37,697 nucleotides of DNA, from contig DKJA01000045.1 of NCBI GenBank assembly GCA_002454505.1, positions 1 to 37,697 on the forward strand. The letters are read 5' to 3'. The notes under the pieces were generated by a model, which saw nothing but the letters and a program-made list of their open reading frames with translations, was not told the origin of the DNA and ran no database searches. Below, piece by piece: positions 8,814 through 16,404 of this stretch. Made by a program: the position numbers and the translations under genes. Source of the DNA: Oxalobacteraceae bacterium UBA6704 (GTDB taxonomy: Bacteria > Pseudomonadota > Gammaproteobacteria > Burkholderiales > Burkholderiaceae_D). Positions within the stretch are counted from its first letter, which is position 1. Each line of letters begins with the position of its first letter.

Positions 8814-10028
8814 ATGGGCTCCGGCAGGATACTCGTCGCACAGGGAGGCGGCCCCACCGCCGTGATCAACCAGTCGCTCGTCGGCGTGGCGCTCGAGGCG
8901 CGGCGCTTTCGCGACGTCACCCGCGTGTACGGTGCCCTGCACGGCGTGCGCGGCATCGTCGACGAGGAATTCGTCGACCTCACGCAGGAAACCAGCCATC
9001 ACCTGGAGCTGGTGGCGGCCACGCCGTCGTCCGCGCTGGGCTCCACGCGCGACAAGCCGGATGCGCAATACTGTACGGAGATCTTCAACGTGCTGCGCGC
9101 CCACGCGATCGAACACTTCTTCTACATCGGCGGCAACGACTCGTCGGACACGGTGCGCATCGTCAGCGAGCAGGCCCGCGCGGCGGGCTACCCGCTGCGC
9201 GCGATCCATATCCCGAAGACGATCGACAACGACCTGGCGGGCAGCGACCACACGCCCGGCTACCCGTCCGCCGCCCGCTTCGTGGCGCAGGCCTTCGCCG
9301 GCGCGAACCTGGACAACGCGGCGCTGCCCGGCGTGTATGTCGGCGTCGTGATGGGCCGGCACGCGGGCTTTCTGACGGCGGCATCGGCACTGGGCAAGAA
9401 ATTCCCCGACGATGGCCCGCACCTGATCTACCTGCCCGAACGCACTTTTACCATGGATGCGTTCCTGGCCGACGTGAAAGCCGCCTATGCACGGCACGGC
9501 CGCTGCGTGGTCGCCGTGTCGGAAGGCATCCATGATGCCGGCGGCGCACCGATCGCCACGCTGCTGGCCAGGGAAGTGGAAAAGGATGCGCACGGCAATG
9601 TGCAGCTGTCCGGCACGGGCGCACTGGCCGACCTGCTGTGCGATGCGATCCGCGCGCGGCTGGGCATCAAGCGCGTGCGGGGCGATACCTTCGGCTACCT
9701 GCAGCGCTCCTTCATCGGCTGCGTGTCGGCCGTGGACCAGCGCGAAGCCCGCGAAGTGGGCGAAAAGGCCGTGCAGTATGCGTTCTGGGGCGAGCGCGAC
9801 GGTTCGGTGGCGATCCGCCGCACGGGTTTTTATTCGGCCGACTATGCGCTGCTGCCGCTGGCCGACGTGGCCGGCAAAACGCGCACGATGGAAGACGAAT
9901 TCATCGCCCCCTGCGGCACCGACGTCACCGACGCGTTCCGCCTGTACCTGCGGCCTTTGCTGGGGTCGGGGATGCCGGATGCGGCGCGTTTGCGCTGCGC
10001 GCGGGTGGAGAAGATCCTGACAGGGTGA
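8814..10028 (+). CDS. pfp: Phosphofructokinase, probably PPi-dependent
   Basis: A 404-residue cytoplasmic enzyme that phosphorylates fructose 6-phosphate to the 1,6-bisphosphate. The fold begins ILVAQGGGPTAVINQS. The phosphate-donor site reads GGNDSSDT (106-113) instead of the GGDGS typical of ATP-dependent PFK. The catalytic stretch is PKTIDND (134-140), where the Lys is the known mark of PPi-using enzymes. MGRHAGFLTAAS and the glutamate-containing stretch VVAVSEGIHD are also present. I therefore infer pyrophosphate as donor, which makes the step reversible. The start at 8814 has a clear GGGAGG seven bases upstream. The gene follows the S9 protein gene after 36 bases and may share its transcript, though no functional link is apparent. 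Confidence 0.85.
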   Translation: MGSGRILVAQGGGPTAVINQSLVGVALEARRFRDVTRVYGALHGVRGIVDEEFVDLTQETSHHLELVAATPSSALGSTRDKPDAQYCTEIFNVLRAHAIEHFFYIGGNDSSDTVRIVSEQARAAGYPLRAIHIPKTIDNDLAGSDHTPGYPSAARFVAQAFAGANLDNAALPGVYVGVVMGRHAGFLTAASALGKKFPDDGPHLIYLPERTFTMDAFLADVKAAYARHGRCVVAVSEGIHDAGGAPIATLLAREVEKDAHGNVQLSGTGALADLLCDAIRARLGIKRVRGDTFGYLQRSFIGCVSAVDQREAREVGEKAVQYAFWGERDGSVAIRRTGFYSADYALLPLADVAGKTRTMEDEFIAPCGTDVTDAFRLYLRPLLGSGMPDAARLRCARVEKILTG

Positions 10029-10040
10029 GGCGGCGGTGCG

Positions 10041-10059
10041 GCGCGGAAGAACTCCGCGC
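10041..10059. terminator. Hairpin between convergent pfp and purM
   Basis: GCGCGGA (10041-10047) and TCCGCGC (10053-10059) form a perfect seven-base stem with a five-base loop between the two convergent genes. Neither side has a T run, so termination is uncertain; it may only protect the 3' ends. Confidence 0.35.
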
Positions 10060-10075
10060 CGGGCAGTTCAACTGC

Positions 10076-11119
10076 TTAGACGACGATGGTCTGGTGCTCG
10101 CCCTCTTTGCGGGCGCGGATGGTGCCGATGCGCGACACGGTCTCGCCGGCCGCCGTCAGCTGGGCGATGGCCGCGTCGGCGTTGTCGGCCGAGACGATCA
10201 CCGTCATGCCGATGCCGCAGTTGAACACGCGGTGCATCTCGGCGTCGGCCACGCCGCCGTGCTGTTGCAGCCACTGGAACAGCGGCGGCATGGTCCACGA
10301 TTTGCCGTCCAGTTCGGCCGTCAGGTGTTCCTGCAGCACGCGCGGGATGTTCTCCACCAGGCCGCCGCCGGTGATGTGCACCAGGCCCTTCACTTCCATC
10401 GATGCCATCAGTGCCAGCAGCGGCTTGACGTAGATGCGGGTCGGCGCCATCAGCACGTCGGCCAGCTTGCGGCCGTGGAAGTCGGCGTCCAGGTCCGGTT
10501 TCGCCACGTCGATGATCTTGCGGACCAGCGAGTAGCCGTTCGAGTGCGCGCCCGACGAGGCCAGGCCCAGCACCACGTCGCCCGGGGCGATCTTGGTGCC
10601 GTCGATCAGTTCGGACTTCTCGACCGCGCCGACGGCGAAACCGGCCAGATCGTATTCGCCGGCGGGGTACATGCTCGGCATTTCCGCCGTTTCGCCGCCG
10701 ATCAGCGCGCAGCCGGCCTGCTCGCAGCCCTGCGCGATGCCCTTGATGACGTCGGTGGCGATGGCCACGTCCAGCTTGCCGCAGGCAAAGTAATCGAGGA
10801 AGAACAGCGGCTCCGCACCCTGCACGAGGATGTCGTTGACGCTCATCGCCACCAGGTCGATGCCCACGGTGTCGTGGCGGTTCAGCTCGAAGGCGAGCTT
10901 CAGCTTGGTGCCCACGCCGTCCGTGCCGGACACCAGCACGGGCTCCTTGAACTTCTTGCTGATCTCGAACAGCGCGCCGAAGCCGCCGATGCCGCCCATC
11001 ACGCCTTCGCGCAGCGTACGCTTGGCAAAAGGCTTGATCGCTTCAACTAAGGCGTCGCCCGCGTCGATGTCGACGCCGGCGTCACGGTAGGACAGGGATA
11101 CATTCGAAGGTTGGCTCAT
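10076..11119 (-). CDS. purM: Phosphoribosylformylglycinamidine cyclo-ligase PurM
   Basis: A 347-residue enzyme (AIR synthetase) that closes the imidazole ring in purine biosynthesis using ATP. The start SYRDAGVDIDAGDALVEAIK, the ATP-binding VSGTDGVGTKLKLA, the conserved LVAMSVNDILVQGAEPLFFLDYFACGKL and IGGETAEMP all match the family, and the length is normal. The ATG at 11119 is preferred because the family begins here (MSQPSNVSLSYRDAG); upstream codons in frame carry no family sequence. It is divergent from hda, with 278 bases between them. The Shine-Dalgarno sequence is weak. Confidence 0.97.
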   Translation of the reverse strand: MSQPSNVSLSYRDAGVDIDAGDALVEAIKPFAKRTLREGVMGGIGGFGALFEISKKFKEPVLVSGTDGVGTKLKLAFELNRHDTVGIDLVAMSVNDILVQGAEPLFFLDYFACGKLDVAIATDVIKGIAQGCEQAGCALIGGETAEMPSMYPAGEYDLAGFAVGAVEKSELIDGTKIAPGDVVLGLASSGAHSNGYSLVRKIIDVAKPDLDADFHGRKLADVLMAPTRIYVKPLLALMASMEVKGLVHITGGGLVENIPRVLQEHLTAELDGKSWTMPPLFQWLQQHGGVADAEMHRVFNCGIGMTVIVSADNADAAIAQLTAAGETVSRIGTIRARKEGEHQTIVV

Positions 11120-11334
11120 GGTGTTTTTCGCAGCGGAGGCGGTAAAATAGAAGGCGGAACCCGGCATTTCCCTCCTTTTCAAGGGCAATTTCCGGTAAGT
11201 CCGCTATTTTATCAAAACGTCCCTGCCCGATCTCCTCTTTTCGCCAACCCGCCATCCATGCCCGCCAGCCCAGCCGCAAAACAAAAACCATCGGTACCGG
11301 CTGTCCATAACGTCCGCCATGCACTGCCAGCTTC

Positions 11335-11340
11335 TATAAT
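11335..11340 (+). promoter_or_regulatory. Possible -10 element for hda
   Basis: A perfect TATAAT stands 57 bases before the hda start, but no convincing -35 is found 16-18 bases upstream. The rest of the purM-hda gap (11120-11397) shows no gene or repeat that I can recognise. Confidence 0.4.
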
Positions 11341-11397
11341 GCGCGATGTGATAAGCGAAAACGTTATGCAAAAGATCAGGAAACCGGGGCGGCACCC

Positions 11398-12063
11398 ATG
11401 AAACAGCTGGTGCTGGACCTGGGCGCCGAGCCGGTGCACACGCTCGAATCGTTCGAGGTGGGCGGCAATGCCGAGGTGGCGGCGCTGATGCGCCAGTTCG
11501 CCGAACGGCGCTCGCGCGAGCATTTCGCCTATCTGTGGGGCGAGATCGGGGCCGGCAAGTCGCACCTGCTGAAAGCCCTGGCGGCCACCGAGCGGGCCCG
11601 CTACATCTCGCCGTTCTCGATCGAATCCGAATTCGTCTACTCGCCCGAGGTGGACCTGTACCTGCTCGACGACTGCGAGAAGCTGTCGCCCGTCGCGCAG
11701 ATCGATGCGTTCGCGCTGTTCAACGAGATCCGCGCCAACGGCGCCTGGATGGTGTGCAGCGGCGCCGTCGCGCCGGCCGTGCTGCCGGTGCGCGAAGACC
11801 TGCGCACACGCATGGGCTGGGGCCTGATCTACCAGTTGCACGGCCTGTCCGACGACGAAAAGGTGGCCGCGCTGTCGCAGGCGGCGGCCAGCCGTGGTTT
11901 GACCTTGTCGCCCGGCGTGTTACCCTATTTGCTGTCCCATTTCAGGCGCGACATGCGCTCGCTGTCCTCGATGCTGGACTCGCTCGACCAATATTCCCTG
12001 GAAACCCGACGCCCGATCACCCTGCCGCTGCTGCGCGAGTGGCTGCAGGCTGCGAAAGACTGA
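11398..12063 (+). CDS. hda: DnaA regulatory inactivator Hda
   Basis: A 221-residue AAA+ protein related to DnaA domain III, of the length usual for Hda. The N-terminus contains QLVLDL (residues 3-8), which fits the beta-clamp-binding motif that Hda uses to contact DnaN. Walker A is WGEIGAGKSHL and Walker B is YLLDDCEKL. With the clamp, Hda stimulates ATP hydrolysis by DnaA and prevents re-initiation of replication. It lacks the DnaA DNA-binding domain, which separates it from DnaA itself. It is the first gene of a tight plus-strand run, eight bases before the HAD phosphatase gene. Confidence 0.93.
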   Translation: MKQLVLDLGAEPVHTLESFEVGGNAEVAALMRQFAERRSREHFAYLWGEIGAGKSHLLKALAATERARYISPFSIESEFVYSPEVDLYLLDDCEKLSPVAQIDAFALFNEIRANGAWMVCSGAVAPAVLPVREDLRTRMGWGLIYQLHGLSDDEKVAALSQAAASRGLTLSPGVLPYLLSHFRRDMRSLSSMLDSLDQYSLETRRPITLPLLREWLQAAKD

Positions 12064-12071
12064 AAGCCCGC

Positions 12072-12740
12072 ATGAATCTCGCCCTGTTCGACCTCGACCA
12101 CACGCTGCTCCCGATCGACTCCGATTACGAATGGGGGCAGTTCCTGTGCCGGCAAGGCGCCGTCGATGCCGCCGCCTTCGCCCGCCGCAACGACGACTTC
12201 TTCGCCCAGTACCAGGCCGGCACGCTGGACCCGGTGGAATACCTCGAATTCGCCCTCGGCACGCTGGCCGCATTCGAACCGGCCCGGCTGGCCGCGCTGC
12301 AGCAGCAGTTCATGGACGAAGTCATCGTCCCGCAGATCCGCCCGGCCGCGCGCAACCTGCTGCAGAAGCACCTGGACGCCGGCGACCTGGTGGCCATCGT
12401 CACGGCCACCAACCACTTCGTCACCGCGCCGATCGCGCAAGCGTTCGGCGTGGAGCACCTGATCGCGGCGATGCCGGAAGTGATCGACGGCCGCATCACC
12501 GGCAAGCTCGGTGGCACGCCGACGCAGGGCGCGGGCAAGATCGTGCACACCAAGGCGTGGCTGGAACAGCTGGGCAAGACGCTCGACCACTTCGCGCACG
12601 TGTACTTCTACAGCGATTCGCACAACGACCTGCCGCTGCTGTCCATCGTGTCGCACCCGGTCGCCACGAATCCGAACGCCACGCTGGCGCAGCACGCCGC
12701 CGCCCAAGGCTGGCCTTTACTCCATCTATTCAATGATTAA
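12072..12740 (+). CDS. HAD-IB family phosphatase (SerB-like)
   Basis: A 222-residue HAD hydrolase. Motif I DLDHT gives the nucleophile Asp7 and acid/base Asp9. Motif II is the Thr in VTATN, and motif III/IV is SDSHNDLPLL, with a conserved Lys before it. The cap of about 70 helical residues after motif I is that of subfamily IB, which includes phosphoserine phosphatases and several of unknown substrate. The ATG at 12072 is the family start (MNLALFDLDHTLL). It overlaps pcnB by eight bases. This gene sits between hda and pcnB in many Burkholderiales, from memory; its substrate is not evident from the sequence. Confidence 0.9.
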   Translation: MNLALFDLDHTLLPIDSDYEWGQFLCRQGAVDAAAFARRNDDFFAQYQAGTLDPVEYLEFALGTLAAFEPARLAALQQQFMDEVIVPQIRPAARNLLQKHLDAGDLVAIVTATNHFVTAPIAQAFGVEHLIAAMPEVIDGRITGKLGGTPTQGAGKIVHTKAWLEQLGKTLDHFAHVYFYSDSHNDLPLLSIVSHPVATNPNATLAQHAAAQGWPLLHLFND

Positions 12741-14238
12741 GAAATTCATCCGCAAGATCCTCGGCGTCAAGGACGCTCCCGACCACCACGAACCCGAGAT
12801 CCTGGGGCCGGAGCAGCACGGCATCGATCCGCGCATGGTGTCGTCGAACGCCATCCGCGTCACGTCCTCGCTGCAGGAAGCGGGTTTCGAAGCCTTCGTC
12901 GTCGGCGGCGCCGTGCGCGACCTGCTGCTGGGCGTGAAGCCGAAGGATTTCGACATCGCCACGAACGCCACGCCCGAGCAGGTGAAGCGGCTGTTCCGCC
13001 GCGCCTTCATCATCGGCCGCCGCTTCCAGATCGTGCACGTGATGTTCGGCCAGGATCTGCTGGAGGTGACCACCTTCCGCGGCACCACGCTGGACAACGC
13101 GCCGAAGGACGAGCATGGCCGCGTCCTGCGCGACAACACCTTCGGCTCGCAGGCGGAAGATGCGGAACGCCGCGACTTCACGATCAACGCGATGTACTAC
13201 AACCCGGCCACGCAGCAGGTGCTCGATTACCACGGCGGCATGCGCGACATGCGTGCCAGGCTGCTGCGCATCATCGGCCAGCCGGAAGCGCGCTACCGCG
13301 AAGACCCGGTGCGCATGCTGCGCGTGGTGCGCTTCGCCGCCAAGCTGAAATTCGAGATCGAACCAACGACGGCCGCGCCGATCGCCGTGATGGCGCCGCT
13401 GATCAACAACGTGCCGGCCGCCCGCGTGTTCGACGAGATGCTGAAGCTACTGATGAGCGGCAGCGCGCTGGCCTGCCTGCTGCAGCTGCGTAAAGCGGGC
13501 CTGCACCACGGCCTGCTGCCGCTGCTGGACGTCGTGCTGGAGCAGCCGCTGGGCTTCAAGTTCGTCACGCTGGCGCTGGAGTCGACGGACCGCCGCATCG
13601 CGTCCGGCAAGACGGTGTCGCCTGGCTTCCTGTTCGCGTCGCTGCTGTGGCACCAGGTGCTGGAGAAGTGGAACGCCTACCAGGCGGCCGGCGAAATGGT
13701 GATCCCCGCGCTGCACCTGGCCGCCGACGAAGTGCTGGAATCGCAGACGGAGAAGCTGGCGCTGCAGCGCAAGATCGGCTCCGACATGCGCGACATCTGG
13801 GCCATGCAGCCCCGCTTCGAGCGCCGCAACGGCAAGAACCCGTACAAGCTGCTGGAGCACCTGCGCTTCCGCGCCGGCTACGACTTCCTGCTGCTGCGCT
13901 GCGCGTCCGGCGAGATCGAGCAGGAGCTGGGCGACTGGTGGACGGCGTTCTATGAAGCCGACGAGATCGTGCGCGCCGAGATGGTGTCGGCCGTGTCCAG
14001 CGCCGGCGGTGCAAAACGCAAGAAGCCGCCGCGCCGCGGGCAGAAGCATGCCGACGAAGGCGATGCGACCGGCGCAGCGAGCGTCGAACCGGACGAGGAA
14101 GAACCCGACTTCGACGAGGACCTGCAGGGCGAAAGCAACGGCACGCCGGCGCCGAAACGCCGCCGCCGCGGTCCGCGCCGTCGCCGCAATGGCGACGAAG
14201 GCGGTGCGCCACCGTCCGACACGCCCGTTTCCGAGTAA
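12733..14238 (+). CDS. pcnB: Poly(A) polymerase I PcnB
   Basis: A 501-residue class II nucleotidyltransferase that adds 3' poly(A) tails to RNA and promotes its decay. The catalytic head is VVGGAVRDLLLG, then KDFDIATNATPEQ with the metal-binding Asp pair. RRFQIVHV and ERRDFTINAMYY follow, then RYREDPVRMLRVVRFAAKL. The length and the strongly basic, low-complexity C-terminal tail (roughly 420-501, with KRKKPPRRG and KRRRRGPRRRR) favour PcnB over the shorter CCA-adding enzyme; such tails bind RNA. The ATG at 12733 overlaps the end of the HAD gene. folK begins at the base after its stop. Confidence 0.94.
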   Translation: MIKKFIRKILGVKDAPDHHEPEILGPEQHGIDPRMVSSNAIRVTSSLQEAGFEAFVVGGAVRDLLLGVKPKDFDIATNATPEQVKRLFRRAFIIGRRFQIVHVMFGQDLLEVTTFRGTTLDNAPKDEHGRVLRDNTFGSQAEDAERRDFTINAMYYNPATQQVLDYHGGMRDMRARLLRIIGQPEARYREDPVRMLRVVRFAAKLKFEIEPTTAAPIAVMAPLINNVPAARVFDEMLKLLMSGSALACLLQLRKAGLHHGLLPLLDVVLEQPLGFKFVTLALESTDRRIASGKTVSPGFLFASLLWHQVLEKWNAYQAAGEMVIPALHLAADEVLESQTEKLALQRKIGSDMRDIWAMQPRFERRNGKNPYKLLEHLRFRAGYDFLLLRCASGEIEQELGDWWTAFYEADEIVRAEMVSAVSSAGGAKRKKPPRRGQKHADEGDATGAASVEPDEEEPDFDEDLQGESNGTPAPKRRRRGPRRRRNGDEGGAPPSDTPVSE

Positions 14239-14718
14239 ATGGGCGCCACCGCCTTCATCGGCATCGGCGCCAACCTGGGCGACGCGCGCGCCAATGTGCT
14301 CGATGCCGTCGAACGGCTGCGCCGCGTGCCGGGGATCGACGTCAGCGCGGTGTCGTCCCTGTACCGCACCGCGCCGATCGACTCCTCCGGCGACGATTAC
14401 GTGAATGCGGTGGCGCGGGTGGCCACGACGCTGGCACCGCAGGCGCTGCTCGAAGCGCTGTTCGCCATCGAGCAGCAGCATGGCCGCGAACGGCCCTACT
14501 TCAATGCGCCGCGCACGCTCGATCTCGACCTGCTGCTGTATGGCGCCGACGTCATCGATACACCTTCGCTGACCGTGCCGCACCCGCGCATGACGCAGCG
14601 GGCCTTCGTGCTGATGCCGTTGCTCGAGATTGCACCCGATATCGTGGTGCCCGGCCTCGGTCCGGCCGCCGCGTTCTCGTCGGCCGTGGCCGATCAACCC
14701 ATCACCCGCCTCGGATAA
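14239..14718 (+). CDS. folK: 2-amino-4-hydroxy-6-hydroxymethyldihydropteridine pyrophosphokinase FolK
   Basis: A 159-residue enzyme transferring pyrophosphate from ATP to the pterin alcohol in folate biosynthesis. Landmarks are FIGIGANLGDARANV at the N-terminus, SSLYRTAPI, and the catalytic block RPYFNAPRTLDLDLLLYG with its two metal-binding Asp residues, followed by VPHPRMTQRAFVLMPL. The start follows the pcnB stop with no gap, so translation is probably coupled. The pcnB-folK-panB order is common in proteobacteria. Nothing in the protein is unusual. Confidence 0.97.
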   Translation: MGATAFIGIGANLGDARANVLDAVERLRRVPGIDVSAVSSLYRTAPIDSSGDDYVNAVARVATTLAPQALLEALFAIEQQHGRERPYFNAPRTLDLDLLLYGADVIDTPSLTVPHPRMTQRAFVLMPLLEIAPDIVVPGLGPAAAFSSAVADQPITRLG

Positions 14719-14719
14719 T

Positions 14720-15067
14720 ATGCAGATCCCCGTGATCGTGCAGACCGTCGGTCTGCTGACGCTGTCGAACGTGTTCATGACGGTGGCCTGGTACGGCCAC
14801 CTGAAAAGCCTGTCCGGCAAGGCGTGGTACATCGCCGCGCTGGTCAGCTGGAGCATCGCGCTGTTCGAATACCTGCTGCAGGTGCCGGCCAACCGCATCG
14901 GCTACACGCAGTACAGCCTGGCGCAGCTGAAGATCATGCAGGAGGCGATCACGCTGACCGTGTTCGTGCCGTTCGCGATGTTCTACATGAACCAGCCGTT
15001 CAAGCTCGATTATGTGTGGGCGGGGCTGTGCCTGGTCGGCGCCGTCTATTTTATTTTCCGAAGCTAG
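14720..15067 (+). CDS. DMT-superfamily membrane protein (DUF486)
   Basis: A 115-residue inner-membrane protein with four hydrophobic segments at about 5-24, 36-54, 71-90 and 95-113. The stretches VFMTVAWYGHLK, WSIALFEYLLQVPANRIGY and FAMFYMNQPFKLDYVWAGLCLVGAVYFIF match the DUF486/DMT small-transporter family. The substrate is unknown. It starts one base after the folK stop and ends 67 bases before panB. The in-frame open stretch before 14720 is a shadow of folK. Confidence 0.88.
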   Translation: MQIPVIVQTVGLLTLSNVFMTVAWYGHLKSLSGKAWYIAALVSWSIALFEYLLQVPANRIGYTQYSLAQLKIMQEAITLTVFVPFAMFYMNQPFKLDYVWAGLCLVGAVYFIFRS

Positions 15068-15134
15068 GCCCTTCTGCACGGTCGTGCCACCGGGTTTAGA
15101 ATACGCGCCGTAACGACTTTATTAGAGGACTTCC

Positions 15135-16001
15135 ATGTCTGGTTATTTGCAGGGCAAAGAGATGTCTGCCCCGGCCACAAACACCCCGGCGCCTGCCAAG
15201 GCCGCCGCCACCAAGGCCGTCACGCTGCCGTCGCTGACGACGCTGTACGCGAACCGCGAAAAGATCGCCATGCTGACGTGCTACGACGCCAGCTTCGCCA
15301 CGCTGATGGAACGTAACGGCGTCGAGATCCTGCTGATCGGCGATTCGCTGGGCATGGTCTGCAACGGCCACACGTCCACGCTGCCCGTCACGGTGCAGGA
15401 AGTGGCTTACCACACGGCCGCCGTGGCGCGCGGCGCGAAGTCCGCGATGATCATGGCCGACCTGCCGTTCGGCAGCTACGGCACGCCGGAACAGGCGCTG
15501 GCCAGCTGCGTGACGCTGATGCAGGCCGGCGCGCACATCGTCAAGATCGAAGGTGCCGGCTGGCTGGCCGACACGGTGCGCTTCCTCGTGCAGCGCGGCG
15601 TGCCTGTCTGCGCGCACATCGGCCTGACGCCGCAGTTCGTCCACCAGCTGGGCGGCTACAAGGTGCAGGGCAAGACGGTGGAAAGCGCCGACGCGCTGAA
15701 GGCCGACGCGCTGAAGCTGCAGGAAGCAGGCGCGTCGATCGTGCTGCTGGAAGCGGTGCCGTCGACCGTCGGCAAGGCGGTGACGGAAGCGCTGTCCATT
15801 CCCACCATCGGCATCGGCGCCGGCCCGGACTGCTCCGGCCAGGTGCTCGTCATGCACGACCTGCTGGGCGTCTTCCCCGGCCGCAAGGCGCGCTTCGTGA
15901 AGAACTTCATGGACGGCCAGACCAGCATCGATGCGGCCATCGCCGCCTATGTTGCCGCCGTCAAGGATGGCAGCTTCCCGGCATTGGAGCACTGCTTCTG
16001 A
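15135..16001 (+). CDS. panB: 3-methyl-2-oxobutanoate hydroxymethyltransferase PanB
   Basis: A 288-residue (beta/alpha)8 enzyme transferring a hydroxymethyl group from methylene-tetrahydrofolate to alpha-ketoisovalerate, the first step of pantothenate synthesis. The family blocks are IAMLTCYDASFA, LLIGDSLGMVCNGH (metal-binding Asp), MIMADLPFGSYGT, IVKIEGAGW, ICAHIGLTPQFVHQLGGYKVQGK-like sequence, VLLEAVPS and GIGAGPDCSGQVLVMHDLLG. The ATG at 15135 has GAGG upstream and adds a 30-residue Ala/Pro/Lys-rich tail before VTLPSL. The internal ATG at 15162 is a possible alternative start. folK nearby supplies the folate branch. A strong hairpin with T run follows the gene. Confidence 0.97.
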   Translation: MSGYLQGKEMSAPATNTPAPAKAAATKAVTLPSLTTLYANREKIAMLTCYDASFATLMERNGVEILLIGDSLGMVCNGHTSTLPVTVQEVAYHTAAVARGAKSAMIMADLPFGSYGTPEQALASCVTLMQAGAHIVKIEGAGWLADTVRFLVQRGVPVCAHIGLTPQFVHQLGGYKVQGKTVESADALKADALKLQEAGASIVLLEAVPSTVGKAVTEALSIPTIGIGAGPDCSGQVLVMHDLLGVFPGRKARFVKNFMDGQTSIDAAIAAYVAAVKDGSFPALEHCF

Positions 16002-16009
16002 CGTTGCAA

Positions 16010-16077
16010 AAAAACCGGTGACAGGCACCATTTTCTGGGAAACATTTCCAGAAAAATGGAGCCTGTCACCGGTTTTT
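16010..16077 (+). terminator. Long hairpin terminator after panB (repeat copy C)
   Basis: The left arm starts AAAAACCGGTGACAGGC (16010-16026) and the right arm ends GCCTGTCACCGGTTTTT (16061-16077). The interior CCATTTTCTGG and CCAGAAAAATGG also pair. The A and T runs make it work on either strand. It carries the 13-mer GGTGACAGGCACC at 16017-16029 and its near-complement at 16058-16070, and its plan is that of copies A and E. Confidence 0.85.
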
Positions 16078-16159
16078 CTTTATGAAGATGGCTCGCTTTC
16101 TATCAAACTTCATATAAGCATTCCATTTTTTGTTCGTTCGGTTTTTCCTGCTGCACCGG

Positions 16160-16165
16160 TATAGT
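16160..16165 (+). promoter_or_regulatory. Possible -10 element of the TonB receptor leader
   Basis: TATAGT lies 33 bases before the leader peptide ATG, and the only -35-like sequences upstream are weak (TTCGGT at 17-base spacing). It is the best candidate in the 16078-16198 stretch, which otherwise shows nothing I recognise. Confidence 0.35.
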
Positions 16166-16198
16166 GCGTTCTCCAGCTTCACCGTTCGACTTACCGCC

Positions 16199-16288
16199 AT
16201 GCCACGCACGCAGTTCCACATCGCTGACCGCCACGTCCTGACCATGACCTGCATGGCGCAGTACATGTGCCGCATGCCTTCGCTGTAA
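16199..16288 (+). CDS. Putative 29-residue Met/Cys-rich leader peptide
   Basis: An ATG at 16199 opens 29 codons ending TAA. The peptide's second half is dense in sulfur residues (TMTCMAQYMCRMPSL, with five Met and two Cys counting from T15). It lies 116 bases before the TonB-dependent receptor gene and nothing else fills that gap. Two hairpins follow it: TGACCGGC/GCTGGTCA (16318-16346) and CTCTTC-CTTC-GAAGAG (16361-16376), the second ending 15 bases before the receptor's GAGGAA. The layout is that of an attenuating leader. No strong Shine-Dalgarno sequence precedes the ATG, and I do not know this peptide family with certainty, so translation is unproven. Confidence 0.5.
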   Translation: MPRTQFHIADRHVLTMTCMAQYMCRMPSL

Positions 16289-16404
16289 CGACACCCCGCA
16301 GCAGCACCGAAAAACGCTGACCGGCACCGGCCCACCAGGCTGGTCATGGCGGCGCTCGCCCTCTTCCTTCGAAGAGAGGCCATCCCATCAAGAGGAAATA
16401 CCAG

